64,000 nucleotides of DNA from CBFHSF01 sp965658445 (GCA_965658445.1 CBFHSF010000003.1:1-64000); one strand, 5' to 3'. Counted from the first letter of the stretch, positions 35,273-43,921 are shown. Numbers and translations: made by a program. The notes: generated by a model not told the origin, from the sequence alone.

Positions 35273-36448
35273 CTATCCCTTAAATGGATTAAAGGAATGC
35301 GACCTCATGCCAAGGCCAACGGCGCGCTTGACGGAACCGGATCCAAACCTCGTGTTGAGGTGGTCCATGGCTTGATAGAGTTTCATCCTCTCCTCGGTGT
35401 CCTCAAAGAGGTGAATTTGATAGTTTCCGTGGACCAAATGACTGAATCGCACGCCGACCAAACGCACCAACATGCGCCTTTCATAGAGCTTGTCAAAGAG
35501 GTCTTTTACGGCGGGGATAATAATGTGGTCCGCTGAGGTATAGGGGAGTCTTATTTGTTTGGTAAAGGTTTCGAAGTTGGCGTATCTAAGTTTTACGGTT
35601 ACGCAGGCGGTTAGCTTTTGCTTAGCGCGAAGCTTGTGTGCCAATTGTTCTGTCATGCCCACCAATAGGTTTTTAAGGTGGGACACATCTATAGTATCCA
35701 TTTCAAAGGTCTGTTCGCTGGACATGGACTTTTGCTCGCTGTAGGGAATCACTGGAGAAGAATCTACTCCATGTGCCTTTTTCCACATGGCGTGTCCGTG
35801 TTTACCAAAGACCTGTGTGAGCAAGCGGGTAGGCATTTCTTGTAGCGTTTTAATGCGGTCTACGCCGAGTTGTCTGAGTGTTTGATAAGACTTGTTGCCC
35901 ACCCCTGGAATCTTCTTTACAGAGAGAGGTGCGAGAAAGTGCTTTTCCGCACCGAAGTCTATGCGCAACTGACCGGCGGGCTTGGCTTCTCCTGTGGCAA
36001 TTTTAGAAACCGTTTTGTTTTCAGAAAGTCCAAAAGAAATGGGAAGTCCTGATTCTTTGGTAATTCGCTTTCTGAGTTCTGAAGCTAATTTATAGGTGCC
36101 AAAAAACTTGTCCGTTCCGGAGAGGTCTACGTAAAACTCGTCAATAGAAGTCTTCTCGTAAACGGGAACGGTATCCGAAATGATATCGGTTACCAAATGA
36201 GAGTACTTGGAGTATTGCTCGTGGTCACCGCGAATCAAAATGGCTTCTGGGCAAAGCTGTCGGGCCAGCTTCATGGGCATGGCAGAGTGCACACCAAATT
36301 GGCGCGCTTCATAACTACAGGAGGACACGACTCCTCGGTCGCTGGTCCCGCCGATCAAAACGGGTTTTCCCACCAACGACGAGTTTACGAGTCGTTCCAC
36401 AGACACAAAAAATGTGTCCAAGTCCAAGTGTACAATTGATCTATCCAT
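35273..36448 (-). CDS. dinB: DNA polymerase IV, Y-family
   Basis: 391 residues. Y-family translesion polymerase. Catalytic residues are all visible: D9 in HLDLDTFF and D103/E104 in KTSIDEFYVDLSG, so unlike ImuB it should be catalytically active. SCSYEARQFGVHSAMP is the fingers motif, LPISFGLSENKTVSKIATGEAKP is present, then the thumb helix-hairpin-helix (KKIPGVGNKSYQTLRQLGV) and a little-finger domain ending in RAVGLGMRSHSFNPFKG. It precedes dnaE by 3 bp on the same strand and is divergent from the XRE-S24 regulator, so damage-dependent control through that regulator is likely. Confidence 0.94.
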   Translation of the reverse strand: MDRSIVHLDLDTFFVSVERLVNSSLVGKPVLIGGTSDRGVVSSCSYEARQFGVHSAMPMKLARQLCPEAILIRGDHEQYSKYSHLVTDIISDTVPVYEKTSIDEFYVDLSGTDKFFGTYKLASELRKRITKESGLPISFGLSENKTVSKIATGEAKPAGQLRIDFGAEKHFLAPLSVKKIPGVGNKSYQTLRQLGVDRIKTLQEMPTRLLTQVFGKHGHAMWKKAHGVDSSPVIPYSEQKSMSSEQTFEMDTIDVSHLKNLLVGMTEQLAHKLRAKQKLTACVTVKLRYANFETFTKQIRLPYTSADHIIIPAVKDLFDKLYERRMLVRLVGVRFSHLVHGNYQIHLFEDTEERMKLYQAMDHLNTRFGSGSVKRAVGLGMRSHSFNPFKG

Positions 36449-36520
36449 TGAAGTGCCCGCTGAGGATAAGTGCTTACCGCTTCTACTTTTTACTTATGAG
36501 TTAGTGGTTCGTACTTGACA

Positions 36521-36673
36521 TCAATCCATGCCCTCGTCCAAGCGAATGCTTGAGACCACGTACCAACGGAATTTTCCGGCTCCGCCCGAAGCGTTAAACA
36601 AATGACAGTACCTGTCCGTAATTACACCGCTTAGGGTGTTTTTGCTCTGTGTGTTTTGAAGAGATGTCTTCAT
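36521..36673 (-). CDS. Possible small protein, 50 residues, upstream of dinB
   Basis: ATG at 36673, stop at 36521, product starting MKTSLQNTQSKNTLSGVITD and ending SSIRLDEGMD, with a GGAGKFRWYVV core. Base composition is less AT-rich than the surrounding intergenic DNA and more like coding sequence. The frame continues open upstream to 36778, but that part is poor. It lies on the dinB strand, 72 bp before dinB, in the 347-bp space between dinB and the regulator. No family recognised; it could also be leader RNA. Confidence 0.35.
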   Translation of the reverse strand: MKTSLQNTQSKNTLSGVITDRYCHLFNASGGAGKFRWYVVSSIRLDEGMD

Positions 36674-36754
36674 ATATACGATTCTTTTAATGCGTTTTGA
36701 TAAAAAAGCTGGCAAACGCCTGACAACAAAATAGTCAAAATGAATTATCTTTCC

Positions 36755-36779
36755 TATATTTGACAAATAAATTTGCAAA
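36755..36779 (+). promoter_or_regulatory. Tandem -7 elements and dyad operator ahead of the XRE-S24 regulator
   Basis: Two exact TAnnTTTG matches lie 13 bp apart: TATATTTG (36755-36762) and TAAATTTGC (36768-36776). A 21-bp imperfect dyad with outer arms TTTG and CAAA (36759-36779) covers both; a nested CAAAT-AA-ATTTG is perfect. The overlap suggests that the regulator represses itself here. Operator function is inferred. Confidence 0.4.
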
Positions 36780-36795
36780 AAGGAAAGATAGAATC

Positions 36796-37593
36796 GTGGA
36801 AAAGGTAATTGGAACCAACATCAAGACATTGAGAAAACGCAAGCGACTTTCGCAGGAGCAACTCGCAGGAGAATTGTCGTTGACGCGCTCCACTTTGAGT
36901 GCGTATGAAAATGGAACAGCAGAACCCAATATTCAGTCCTTGCTGAGGATGGGGGACTACTTCTCCATTTCCATAGACCGATTGCTAAGACAGGATCTTT
37001 CTACGTTGCCGGAACAGCAGCTCAGTGAAGTGGAGCGCGGCCTCGACGTGGATGTGTACGGAAGGCAGTTGAGAATTTTGACCACAGCCCTTACCCCCGA
37101 CGACGAAGAGTTGATCGAGATCATCCCCGAGAGTGCCAAAGCGGGATACACCACGGGCTATGCAGACCCCGAATACGTCAAAGGCCTGCCCACGATCTCT
37201 CTGCCCTTCCTTTCTAAAAACCGAAAGCACAGAGCCTTTCCCATCACGGGAGATTCCATGCCGCCCGTAAGCGAGGGCAGTCACGTGATTGCCGAATACG
37301 TCCAAGATTGGACGGGACTCTCCGACGGCACGCCGTGTATTGTAATCACCAAAGAGGAAGGCATAGTCTTCAAGAAAATTTACAACCACATAGGGGAGAG
37401 AGGGACGCTTAAATTGGTGAGCACCAACCCCTCGTATGAGCCCTACGAAGTTCACGCCAACGAGGTGATTGAAGTTTGGAAATTCATACAGTACTTAAGC
37501 GATGACTTACCCGAACCCAACCTAGAGGAAAACCTTATTGCGACCACCTTGTTAAAACTGCAAAGAGAAGTAGACGACCTAAAGAGAAAGTAA
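36796..37593 (+). CDS. XRE-family regulator with S24 (LexA/CI-like) self-cleaving domain
   Basis: Start taken as GTG 36796 because AGGAAAG (36781-36787) lies 8 bases before it and the promoter covers the earlier TTG at 36760. 265 residues. HTH_3 domain at 5-62 (LRKRKRLSQEQLAGELSLTRSTLSAYENG). Cleavage dipeptide Ala116-Gly117 in SAKAGYTTGYADPEYV, nucleophile Ser154 in ITGDSMPPV and general-base Lys193 or 194 in GIVFKKIYNH, the whole apparatus of LexA/CI/UmuD autoproteolysis. Divergent from dinB-dnaE. It is expected to repress that operon and itself until DNA damage triggers cleavage (inference). Confidence 0.9.
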   Translation: MEKVIGTNIKTLRKRKRLSQEQLAGELSLTRSTLSAYENGTAEPNIQSLLRMGDYFSISIDRLLRQDLSTLPEQQLSEVERGLDVDVYGRQLRILTTALTPDDEELIEIIPESAKAGYTTGYADPEYVKGLPTISLPFLSKNRKHRAFPITGDSMPPVSEGSHVIAEYVQDWTGLSDGTPCIVITKEEGIVFKKIYNHIGERGTLKLVSTNPSYEPYEVHANEVIEVWKFIQYLSDDLPEPNLEENLIATTLLKLQREVDDLKRK

Positions 37594-37623
37594 CTCAAAA
37601 GAGAATAGGCCAAACCTACTTTG

Positions 37624-37632
37624 TACCTTTGC
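37624..37632 (+). promoter_or_regulatory. -7 element abutting the mutS2 start codon
   Basis: TACCTTTGC ends 3 bases before the ATG at 37636, so transcription would begin at or next to the start codon. Confidence 0.55.
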
Positions 37633-37635
37633 CGC

Positions 37636-39825
37636 ATGGAGGTAAATCCGGTTTATATATTTCCCGATGACACGTTGCAACAAGTGGAGTTCTCTATGGT
37701 TAGGGAATGGGTTGCAGAGTGGGCTGTATCTGATAAGGCCAAAGAGAGAATCCTCTCTTTGATTCCTAGCTCGGACAGGGATTGGGTGCTCGTAGAACTG
37801 GAAAGAGTCAATGAGTTCTTGGCCATCTACCAAACGGGAAGTCACTTTCCCGCGTTGGCGGCACCGCCCATAGACGATTCGTTAAAAATTATGCGCGTGA
37901 GAAACGCCGTTCTCGAGGCGGAAAAATTCATGCAAATCAAAGACCTGGTTGATTCCTTTAATCGCCTCCACAAATTTTTTGAAAGCAATGTGGAGCTTCT
38001 CTTTTCCAGTCAGGAACTCTTTAAAGGAGCGGTTCCCAATACAGAAATTCCCGTCGAAATTGACCGCGTATTTGAGCGCAATGGAGAAGTAAAAACGTCT
38101 GCATCGCCCGAGCTACAAACCATACGCACACAGCTGGTGAGAAAGCGCCAGTCTGCAGACCGAATATTTTACAAGGCCCTTAAAAAGCACGAGACTTCTG
38201 GAGTACTTGGGGACTTTAGGGAATCGGTCCAAGATGGAAGAAGAGTCCTGGCCGTAAACGCCGCCTATAAAACCCGAGTGAACGGAATCTTCCACGGAAG
38301 TTCCAATAAGAACTCTCTCTATTTTGTAGAACCAGGTGAAGCGATTGAAATCAACAATGAGGTGGCATACCTCGTCGACCAGGAGCGCAAAGAAATACGA
38401 CGAATTCTTCAGAAGCTAACCGCGTTTATGTCTGCTTACGCCGATGAGTTAACTCAAATGGCGGAGGTCGTAGTCGATGTGGATTACGTTCACGCCAAGG
38501 CCAAGTACGCTTTTAAAAACGACGGTTCTCTCCCTAAAATATCCCAAGGGCAAGACATTCACATCATGGACGGAAAGAACCCCGTTTTGCTTCACTTCAA
38601 TGAAGAAAAACACAAAGGCGTTGTTCCTCTGAATGTGACCTTGACAAAGGAGGCCCGAATTCTAGTAATTTCTGGACCTAACGCGGGAGGAAAGAGTATT
38701 ACGCTCAAAACCATTGGGCTGTTTCAGATTATGTTGCAGTCGGGGCTACTTTTGCCGTTAAATCCCAAGTCTACCCTTGGTTTTTATGACCAAGTGTTTG
38801 CAGATATTGGAGACGCACAGTCCATAGAAAATGAATTGTCTACCTACTCTTCTAAGCTAGAGAAGATGAAGGTGTTCCTCGATAAATCTCACGGAAAGAC
38901 CCTTGTTCTCATAGATGAGTTTGGTTCGGGTTCTGATCCTGAATTGGGAAGCGCATTGGCGCAAGTATTTCTCGAGCAACTCAATCAGTCCAAGATTTAC
39001 GGAGTAATTACCACACACTACAACGGCATTAAGGCATTGGCCTCACAATTGCCCGGGGTGGTCAATGGTAGTATGCTGTTTAATCTGGAGACGTTTAGAC
39101 CCGAATACATTCTCCACGTGGGCACTCCCGGAAGTTCATACACCTTTGAGGTGGCAGAAAAATCGGGAATGGGTTCATCGACCATTAAGCGCGCAAAGGC
39201 CAAGCTCAAGGCGCAAACTACAGAAGTGGACAAACTCTTGGTGTCTATTCACCAAGACAAGAAAGAGATCGCCGAGTTTAAGGAGAAAGTGGAGCAAGAG
39301 CTAGAAGACCTTCAAAATCTAAAAGAAGTTCAGGAGGCCAAGATTGCATCGCTTGAAGCCAAAGTAGAGAAACAAAGCACCATTAACGAAGAGCAAAATA
39401 GAGTCCTTCAATGGGGAAAGCGATTTGAGGGATTGGTCAACAAGTGGATGAAAGATCAAAAGGCTGCAAACCGAAAAGCCGTTATCTCAACATTTGTAAA
39501 ACTGCTCAATGAACGCTCCGGTCAAGTCGTGGTGGAAAAGAAAGTGGAAGAGAAGAAAAAATCTTCGGTTGCGGATAAACTTCTCGCCATGCGATTAGAA
39601 GAACCCATTGTGGTAGGAGACAAAGTAAAGCTTCTAAACTCTCACCAAAACGGAGAGGTAGTTTCCATTAAAGGGAACAAGTATGAGGTCAATTTTGGAT
39701 TGATCAAAAGCACCTTGGAAAGAGGAAAGTTCGTGAAGGCCAAGAGCTCCATTTCTCGAGCCGACGTCGCAAAGAAAAGCCGCCCCAGAAAGAGGCGGCC
39801 AAAGAAGGATTCCAAAAAATCCTAA
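37636..39825 (+). CDS. mutS2: MutS2-family ATPase without Smr domain
   Basis: 729 residues from ATG 37636 (MEVNPVYIFPDDTL). MutS core and clamp helices at about 60-300, then an ABC-type ATPase: Walker A GPNAGGKSIT (near 345), the LSTYSSKLEKM signature, Walker B TLVLIDEFGSGSDP (near 425) and the THYNGIKALA switch. A long coiled coil (about 520-620) follows, then a KOW-like segment (VGDKVKLLNSHQNGEVVSIKG) and a lysine-rich tail. The nuclease-like Smr domain that ends classical MutS2 is absent; the protein stops at the basic tail. MutS2 acts in recombination control or ribosome rescue rather than mismatch repair. It follows the S24 regulator on the same strand but has its own promoter. Confidence 0.88.
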   Translation: MEVNPVYIFPDDTLQQVEFSMVREWVAEWAVSDKAKERILSLIPSSDRDWVLVELERVNEFLAIYQTGSHFPALAAPPIDDSLKIMRVRNAVLEAEKFMQIKDLVDSFNRLHKFFESNVELLFSSQELFKGAVPNTEIPVEIDRVFERNGEVKTSASPELQTIRTQLVRKRQSADRIFYKALKKHETSGVLGDFRESVQDGRRVLAVNAAYKTRVNGIFHGSSNKNSLYFVEPGEAIEINNEVAYLVDQERKEIRRILQKLTAFMSAYADELTQMAEVVVDVDYVHAKAKYAFKNDGSLPKISQGQDIHIMDGKNPVLLHFNEEKHKGVVPLNVTLTKEARILVISGPNAGGKSITLKTIGLFQIMLQSGLLLPLNPKSTLGFYDQVFADIGDAQSIENELSTYSSKLEKMKVFLDKSHGKTLVLIDEFGSGSDPELGSALAQVFLEQLNQSKIYGVITTHYNGIKALASQLPGVVNGSMLFNLETFRPEYILHVGTPGSSYTFEVAEKSGMGSSTIKRAKAKLKAQTTEVDKLLVSIHQDKKEIAEFKEKVEQELEDLQNLKEVQEAKIASLEAKVEKQSTINEEQNRVLQWGKRFEGLVNKWMKDQKAANRKAVISTFVKLLNERSGQVVVEKKVEEKKKSSVADKLLAMRLEEPIVVGDKVKLLNSHQNGEVVSIKGNKYEVNFGLIKSTLERGKFVKAKSSISRADVAKKSRPRKRRPKKDSKKS

Positions 39826-39859
39826 TCTCAATTATCCACAGCGGACTGCTATGTGTTTT

Positions 39860-40468
39860 TTAAAAGTCTCCTAGGTTGTATTCTATTCCAAGGGTCGCTT
39901 CCGCAAAGGGGAAGTCGATATTAAACACGTATCGACCTCCGAGTCGAACACCCCATGGGCTATCCCCAAAAGTATATACGACCCCAGCGCGAGGACCCAT
40001 TCCAAAGCGAGTGTTCGTCAAGTCCTGAGCCAATTGATCTCCCTCGTCAGTTTCGATAAACTGGGCCGAAAAGGCGAACATCCCCAATTCGCCCCCTGCA
40101 TAGGTGTGCCAGTTTCCAAAATTCCAATAATACTCGACTGAGGTAGACATGTGAAAGGAACTCAATCTGAGCAAGGGGGTTCCGCTTTTATATTCTACAT
40201 AGCTTATATCGAGACCAACTGATAAATTGTTTTTCGCATATCTAAGCATTACTCCACCTCCGTATTGAGGATCCGCTAAAGCGGTAAAAAGGTCTCCGCG
40301 ACTTACTGTAAAGGGATTGCCATCAAAATCAATGAGCTCAATCATTTCATCTGACTTAAAAATGGCATTAGACGGGATTGAATACTTCGCGTAACCTTCT
40401 ATAAAGAATTGCGCATGAGCTCCCGTTGCCAATAAAATTCCAATAAATAGTATGTAATATTTTTTCAT
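39860..40468 (-). CDS. Small outer-membrane beta-barrel protein
   Basis: 202 residues from ATG 40468 (MKKYYILFIGILLATGAHAQ, clear signal peptide). The mature part has about eight amphipathic strands with aromatic girdles and ends ATLGIEYNLGDF, a terminal Phe as in outer-membrane barrels; size fits the OmpW/OmpX porin-like class. No specific function can be given. It is the last gene of the patatin-PagL operon, 10 bp after the deacylase stop. Confidence 0.75.
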   Translation of the reverse strand: MKKYYILFIGILLATGAHAQFFIEGYAKYSIPSNAIFKSDEMIELIDFDGNPFTVSRGDLFTALADPQYGGGVMLRYAKNNLSVGLDISYVEYKSGTPLLRLSSFHMSTSVEYYWNFGNWHTYAGGELGMFAFSAQFIETDEGDQLAQDLTNTRFGMGPRAGVVYTFGDSPWGVRLGGRYVFNIDFPFAEATLGIEYNLGDF

Positions 40469-40478
40469 GAGTTTCGAC

Positions 40479-41639
40479 TTAGAAGTTATAACCAATAGAC
40501 CATTCTACGTAATCTGCTGCAAAGGTTTGCGCCTTGAGAGCTACCCCTACATAGGCACCATCCCAAACTCTATATCTCATACCGATGCGCTCGTAGAAGC
40601 TCGAGGTGTATTCGTAATTTCTCCAAACGTAAACCCCAATTCCTGTAATCATTGACCAACGCTTGTATATGGCCTCGTATCCTCCGAGTATACCCACCGA
40701 GTAGAAGTTTGCAGGATTGTCTCTGTCGTCTTCAGGAACAATGTCTCTTGGCCCCAATCCAGAATTGTTAGATTCGTCATAGAACAGGTCTAAACTCGCA
40801 ACTACTCTACCCTTGTATCCAAACCAGTATTTATAACCGACACTAGTGGTTGTGTTGGTAAAGCTTTGAGTGTTTTCTTCCACTTGCTTAGAACCAATGG
40901 CTTGTTCAACAAAGAACTGGTGAACGGTCTGCCATTCTGGTATGTTTTTTTGAACGTGGTACTCTGGGCGCTCTCTCACAACGTGATGGCGGAAAACCAG
41001 TTTCGCTCCCAGTAGGTTCATTCCTTTATTTGGCAATCGGTTGGCACCGTTGGAAAAGTGAGTAAAACCTAGGCCTGCGGAGAGGTCAAAGGATCTATTG
41101 ACCTTGTAGTGAGAATAGAAGGCCATGTCAATGTACACGTTGTTGTAGGATCCAATTACAATGTTTACAGGATTTAATTCCTGATCATTGGGTCTAAAAT
41201 TGTAAGAAAGTCCAGCACCTACAAAGTAACTGAAGGACCATTTTTGGTCATTGGCAAACTTTGTAATGGGAACGTCAATAAAGGCATACAATGCGTTGGG
41301 TGCTCCCAAGGTGGTGTCGTTGTAAAAACTTGCGGCGTAATACCCAACACCCATTTTGGGGTATCTCCACAGTTGATCGTAAAGGTTGTTTCCATGAGAT
41401 TGACCTGAAACACGCATGGTCATGGACCAATAACTGGTGTTGTTGTTGAATACGTCCGCGGCGGTTTCGGCGTCAGGAGGAGCATTGAAACCCGTTTCAA
41501 ATTGCAGGTCAATGACGGGATAGTAAGAGAATTTTGAACCTGTCTCTGACTTTCCCAAATGTCGGTTTAATAGGTCATAATCTTGCCCGTACACAAAGGC
41601 GGCACTGAGGCAAAAAATGGCTAGTAGTTGTTTCTTCAT
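40479..41639 (-). CDS. Acyloxyacyl hydrolase, PagL-like lipid A 3-O-deacylase family
   Basis: 386 residues with signal peptide (MKKQLLAIFCLSAAFVYGQ). Predicted outer-membrane barrel. The PagL motif is recognisable: GLGFTHFSNGANRLPNKGMN, with catalytic His and Ser in HFSN. The third residue of the triad, Glu fourteen positions after the His in Pseudomonas PagL, is Asn here. About twice the length of PagL, with a C-terminal extension of further strands (VWDGAYVGVALKAQTFAADYVEWSIGYNF). Likely acts on lipid A acyl chains in the outer membrane if active. Middle gene of the operon with the patatin-barrel protein. Confidence 0.8.
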   Translation of the reverse strand: MKKQLLAIFCLSAAFVYGQDYDLLNRHLGKSETGSKFSYYPVIDLQFETGFNAPPDAETAADVFNNNTSYWSMTMRVSGQSHGNNLYDQLWRYPKMGVGYYAASFYNDTTLGAPNALYAFIDVPITKFANDQKWSFSYFVGAGLSYNFRPNDQELNPVNIVIGSYNNVYIDMAFYSHYKVNRSFDLSAGLGFTHFSNGANRLPNKGMNLLGAKLVFRHHVVRERPEYHVQKNIPEWQTVHQFFVEQAIGSKQVEENTQSFTNTTTSVGYKYWFGYKGRVVASLDLFYDESNNSGLGPRDIVPEDDRDNPANFYSVGILGGYEAIYKRWSMITGIGVYVWRNYEYTSSFYERIGMRYRVWDGAYVGVALKAQTFAADYVEWSIGYNF

Positions 41640-41657
41640 ATCTCTAAATTACTCGAA

Positions 41658-43853
41658 TTAAAACCAATGTCCTAGATAAAATTGAAGACCTGCTGAGTTT
41701 GGTGTTCTGTTTTGTGCATAGTATAAGCCAATGGGACCGATGGGAGATTTCCAGAGGTAGCCCGCAGACCAGCCCAGAAGATCTTCGAAATACAAACTTT
41801 GTTCCGGCAAAAGAACGGGCCCACGGCCTTCGTAATTGGTTCCTATACCCATTTGTGTCATTGCCTTGAGTGAGTGGCCTTCCCACATTTCATACCTCAA
41901 ATCCAAACGGAAAGAATAGACGCCATCCACGATGATTTCCATGGGTAAATAGCCAACAAATGCTTGTCGATTTTTATAGTGCGATGGACCCAAGCCACCC
42001 ATAAAGAAATTCCAGTTGAGGCGATTGCCCCCGTTGGTAAGTTGTCCAGCGCTGATGGAGGTTTCCATTTTCCACTTTTTAGAAAGAGGCCAAATCTTAC
42101 CCGCTTGGAGGGAAACCGATCCCAATAAATCGGAACCGAACTCTTGCTGATTGTTGTTTTGTGCTACCATGTAGAAATGTAGCCAACTGCCCCCGTCGGG
42201 TTGTGTTTCCGTAAGTCGTGTGTCCCAATAATAGGAGGTAAAAAGGCCAAATTGGCCAAAGGAGGGCTCGACGTCTTGTAGGTCATAAATGAAGAACAAA
42301 TCACCAAAAAGTCTAGAAAAACTCTGTGTAACCCCCAGTCGAAAACGGGAATTGATATTGCTCCGCAATTGGGTAAAAGCAGAGAGTTGAACGTCTTGGA
42401 AAATGTAATTACTGACGGCCTTGTTGTTTTGGTACAGCGGCTGAGAGTACCGGAAATAGTGACCGTCAAATCCTAGAGAAATCCCTTCGCCAAGTTGTTG
42501 TTGATACGAGATCTCTGTCCGAGGGTCTGTGCTCAAAACAAATTTCACATTCAAGAGATAACCGGCCCTAAAAGCATTTCTTTGAATGTAATTGAGAAGC
42601 AAGGAAGCATTAAAGTCCGTATTGTAATTTATCCCCAACCCCAATGAAGACAAATGCTCTTTTTGTTTGAGGCGGATTTCTGCATTGTGTGTGGAGTCTG
42701 GATTTAGATGAGAACGGAAAGCAACTTGGTCATAGATTCCGGTACCGTAAAGAGCCAAAACATCTTCAACAATATTTGCTTCCGCAACATCTTCAGTAAC
42801 CTGATCCGTCATGAGATTGGCAATAACGGTGGAGTCGCCTTCTTCAATCCCTGTAAAATCAACGGTTGTGAATTTGTGATTGGGCTTAGGGATTTCTGGC
42901 AAATGCGTTCCCGTCCCAATGCCTCTTTCCTCTAGCATTTTTAAAATCTTAGGAGCCATCTTGAGCCCTTCTTGGTAACCTATTTTCATGATGGTGTCGG
43001 CACTGTTAAAGTCAGAAGAGCCTAGGTTTCCTAGGGGAGGCACTATCAATACGTCACAAGCGTCACGATTTTTCTGATTCCTGCGAGTGTTCAGTAAGGT
43101 TCCTCCCTCTGACAAGGCATCAAAAAGAGTGAGTTGCTCATCTGGCGGGAAGTACTTTTTGGGAAAGTCAATTCCAATTACAAAGTCGACGTCTCGCTTT
43201 TTCATTTCCAACACGGGGAAATTAAGAGACCACCCGCCGTCAATCAACAATTGGTTATCTATGGTTACGGGGGAAAAGAAACTTGGGATGGCCGAGCTCG
43301 CCCGTTGCGCTTGCGGCAAAAAGCCCGACTCTAGAACTACAGATTCTCCCGTATTAATGTCACTGGCAATACAATAAAAAGGTCTTGGAAACTTGGTAAA
43401 ATCATCCTGATCGTGGTAGTCTTGCGTAAGGTCACTGAGGAGCAAATACATCTTTTGACCATTGTTTACACCACTGGGAAGAATGGGGCCTTCATTGGTG
43501 ATGGGAACCGTAACTAAAGAAATGCCTTGATTGTATCTCTCGGGAGCGTTGATAGTTCGTGGATGTGGAGCGGTGGCCAAGAGGTCATTCCAATCTACAT
43601 CGAGGACAATTTTTTCTAAGGTGTCTCCAGAAAAGCCAATGGCGTATAGGCCTCCGACCACAGACCCCATGGAAGTTCCTCCCACAATGTCTGCGTCAAT
43701 ACCGTGTTCTTGCAATGCTTTGATGACACCAATATGAGCCAACCCTTTTGCGCCACCACCGGCAAGGACCAAACCAATTTTGTGTCGGTTTTGGCCCACT
43801 GCAAAAAGCGAAGGCATCCATAGCGCAAGCACTAGAAGCCACTTTAATTTCAT
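41658..43853 (-). CDS. Patatin-like phospholipase fused to an outer-membrane barrel (PlpD-like)
   Basis: 731 residues with signal peptide (ending FAVGQ). Patatin domain at about 25-290: oxyanion loop GGGAKGLAHIGV, nucleophile elbow GGTSMGSVVGG, and the catalytic Asp in IDGGWSLNFP. A POTRA-like linker (about 320-390) precedes a 16-strand-type barrel related to Omp85 (GLGINYNTDFNASLLLNYIQRN onwards; ends FYLGHWF). This is the architecture of type Vd/PlpD-like proteins, which anchor or export a phospholipase A at the outer membrane. First gene of an operon with the PagL-like protein (18 bp) and a small barrel protein. Confidence 0.9.
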   Translation of the reverse strand: MKLKWLLVLALWMPSLFAVGQNRHKIGLVLAGGGAKGLAHIGVIKALQEHGIDADIVGGTSMGSVVGGLYAIGFSGDTLEKIVLDVDWNDLLATAPHPRTINAPERYNQGISLVTVPITNEGPILPSGVNNGQKMYLLLSDLTQDYHDQDDFTKFPRPFYCIASDINTGESVVLESGFLPQAQRASSAIPSFFSPVTIDNQLLIDGGWSLNFPVLEMKKRDVDFVIGIDFPKKYFPPDEQLTLFDALSEGGTLLNTRRNQKNRDACDVLIVPPLGNLGSSDFNSADTIMKIGYQEGLKMAPKILKMLEERGIGTGTHLPEIPKPNHKFTTVDFTGIEEGDSTVIANLMTDQVTEDVAEANIVEDVLALYGTGIYDQVAFRSHLNPDSTHNAEIRLKQKEHLSSLGLGINYNTDFNASLLLNYIQRNAFRAGYLLNVKFVLSTDPRTEISYQQQLGEGISLGFDGHYFRYSQPLYQNNKAVSNYIFQDVQLSAFTQLRSNINSRFRLGVTQSFSRLFGDLFFIYDLQDVEPSFGQFGLFTSYYWDTRLTETQPDGGSWLHFYMVAQNNNQQEFGSDLLGSVSLQAGKIWPLSKKWKMETSISAGQLTNGGNRLNWNFFMGGLGPSHYKNRQAFVGYLPMEIIVDGVYSFRLDLRYEMWEGHSLKAMTQMGIGTNYEGRGPVLLPEQSLYFEDLLGWSAGYLWKSPIGPIGLYYAQNRTPNSAGLQFYLGHWF

Positions 43854-43921
43854 AGGTCAAGTTTAGTACCCTTAAGGTACCAACAAAAAACGGGAACGCA
43901 AAAATTGAATTTCAAACGAAT

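Noticed and set aside
39779..39799. GCCGCC/GGCGGC hairpin as mutS2 terminator
   Set aside because: It lies inside the coding sequence (basic tail) and has no T-tract.
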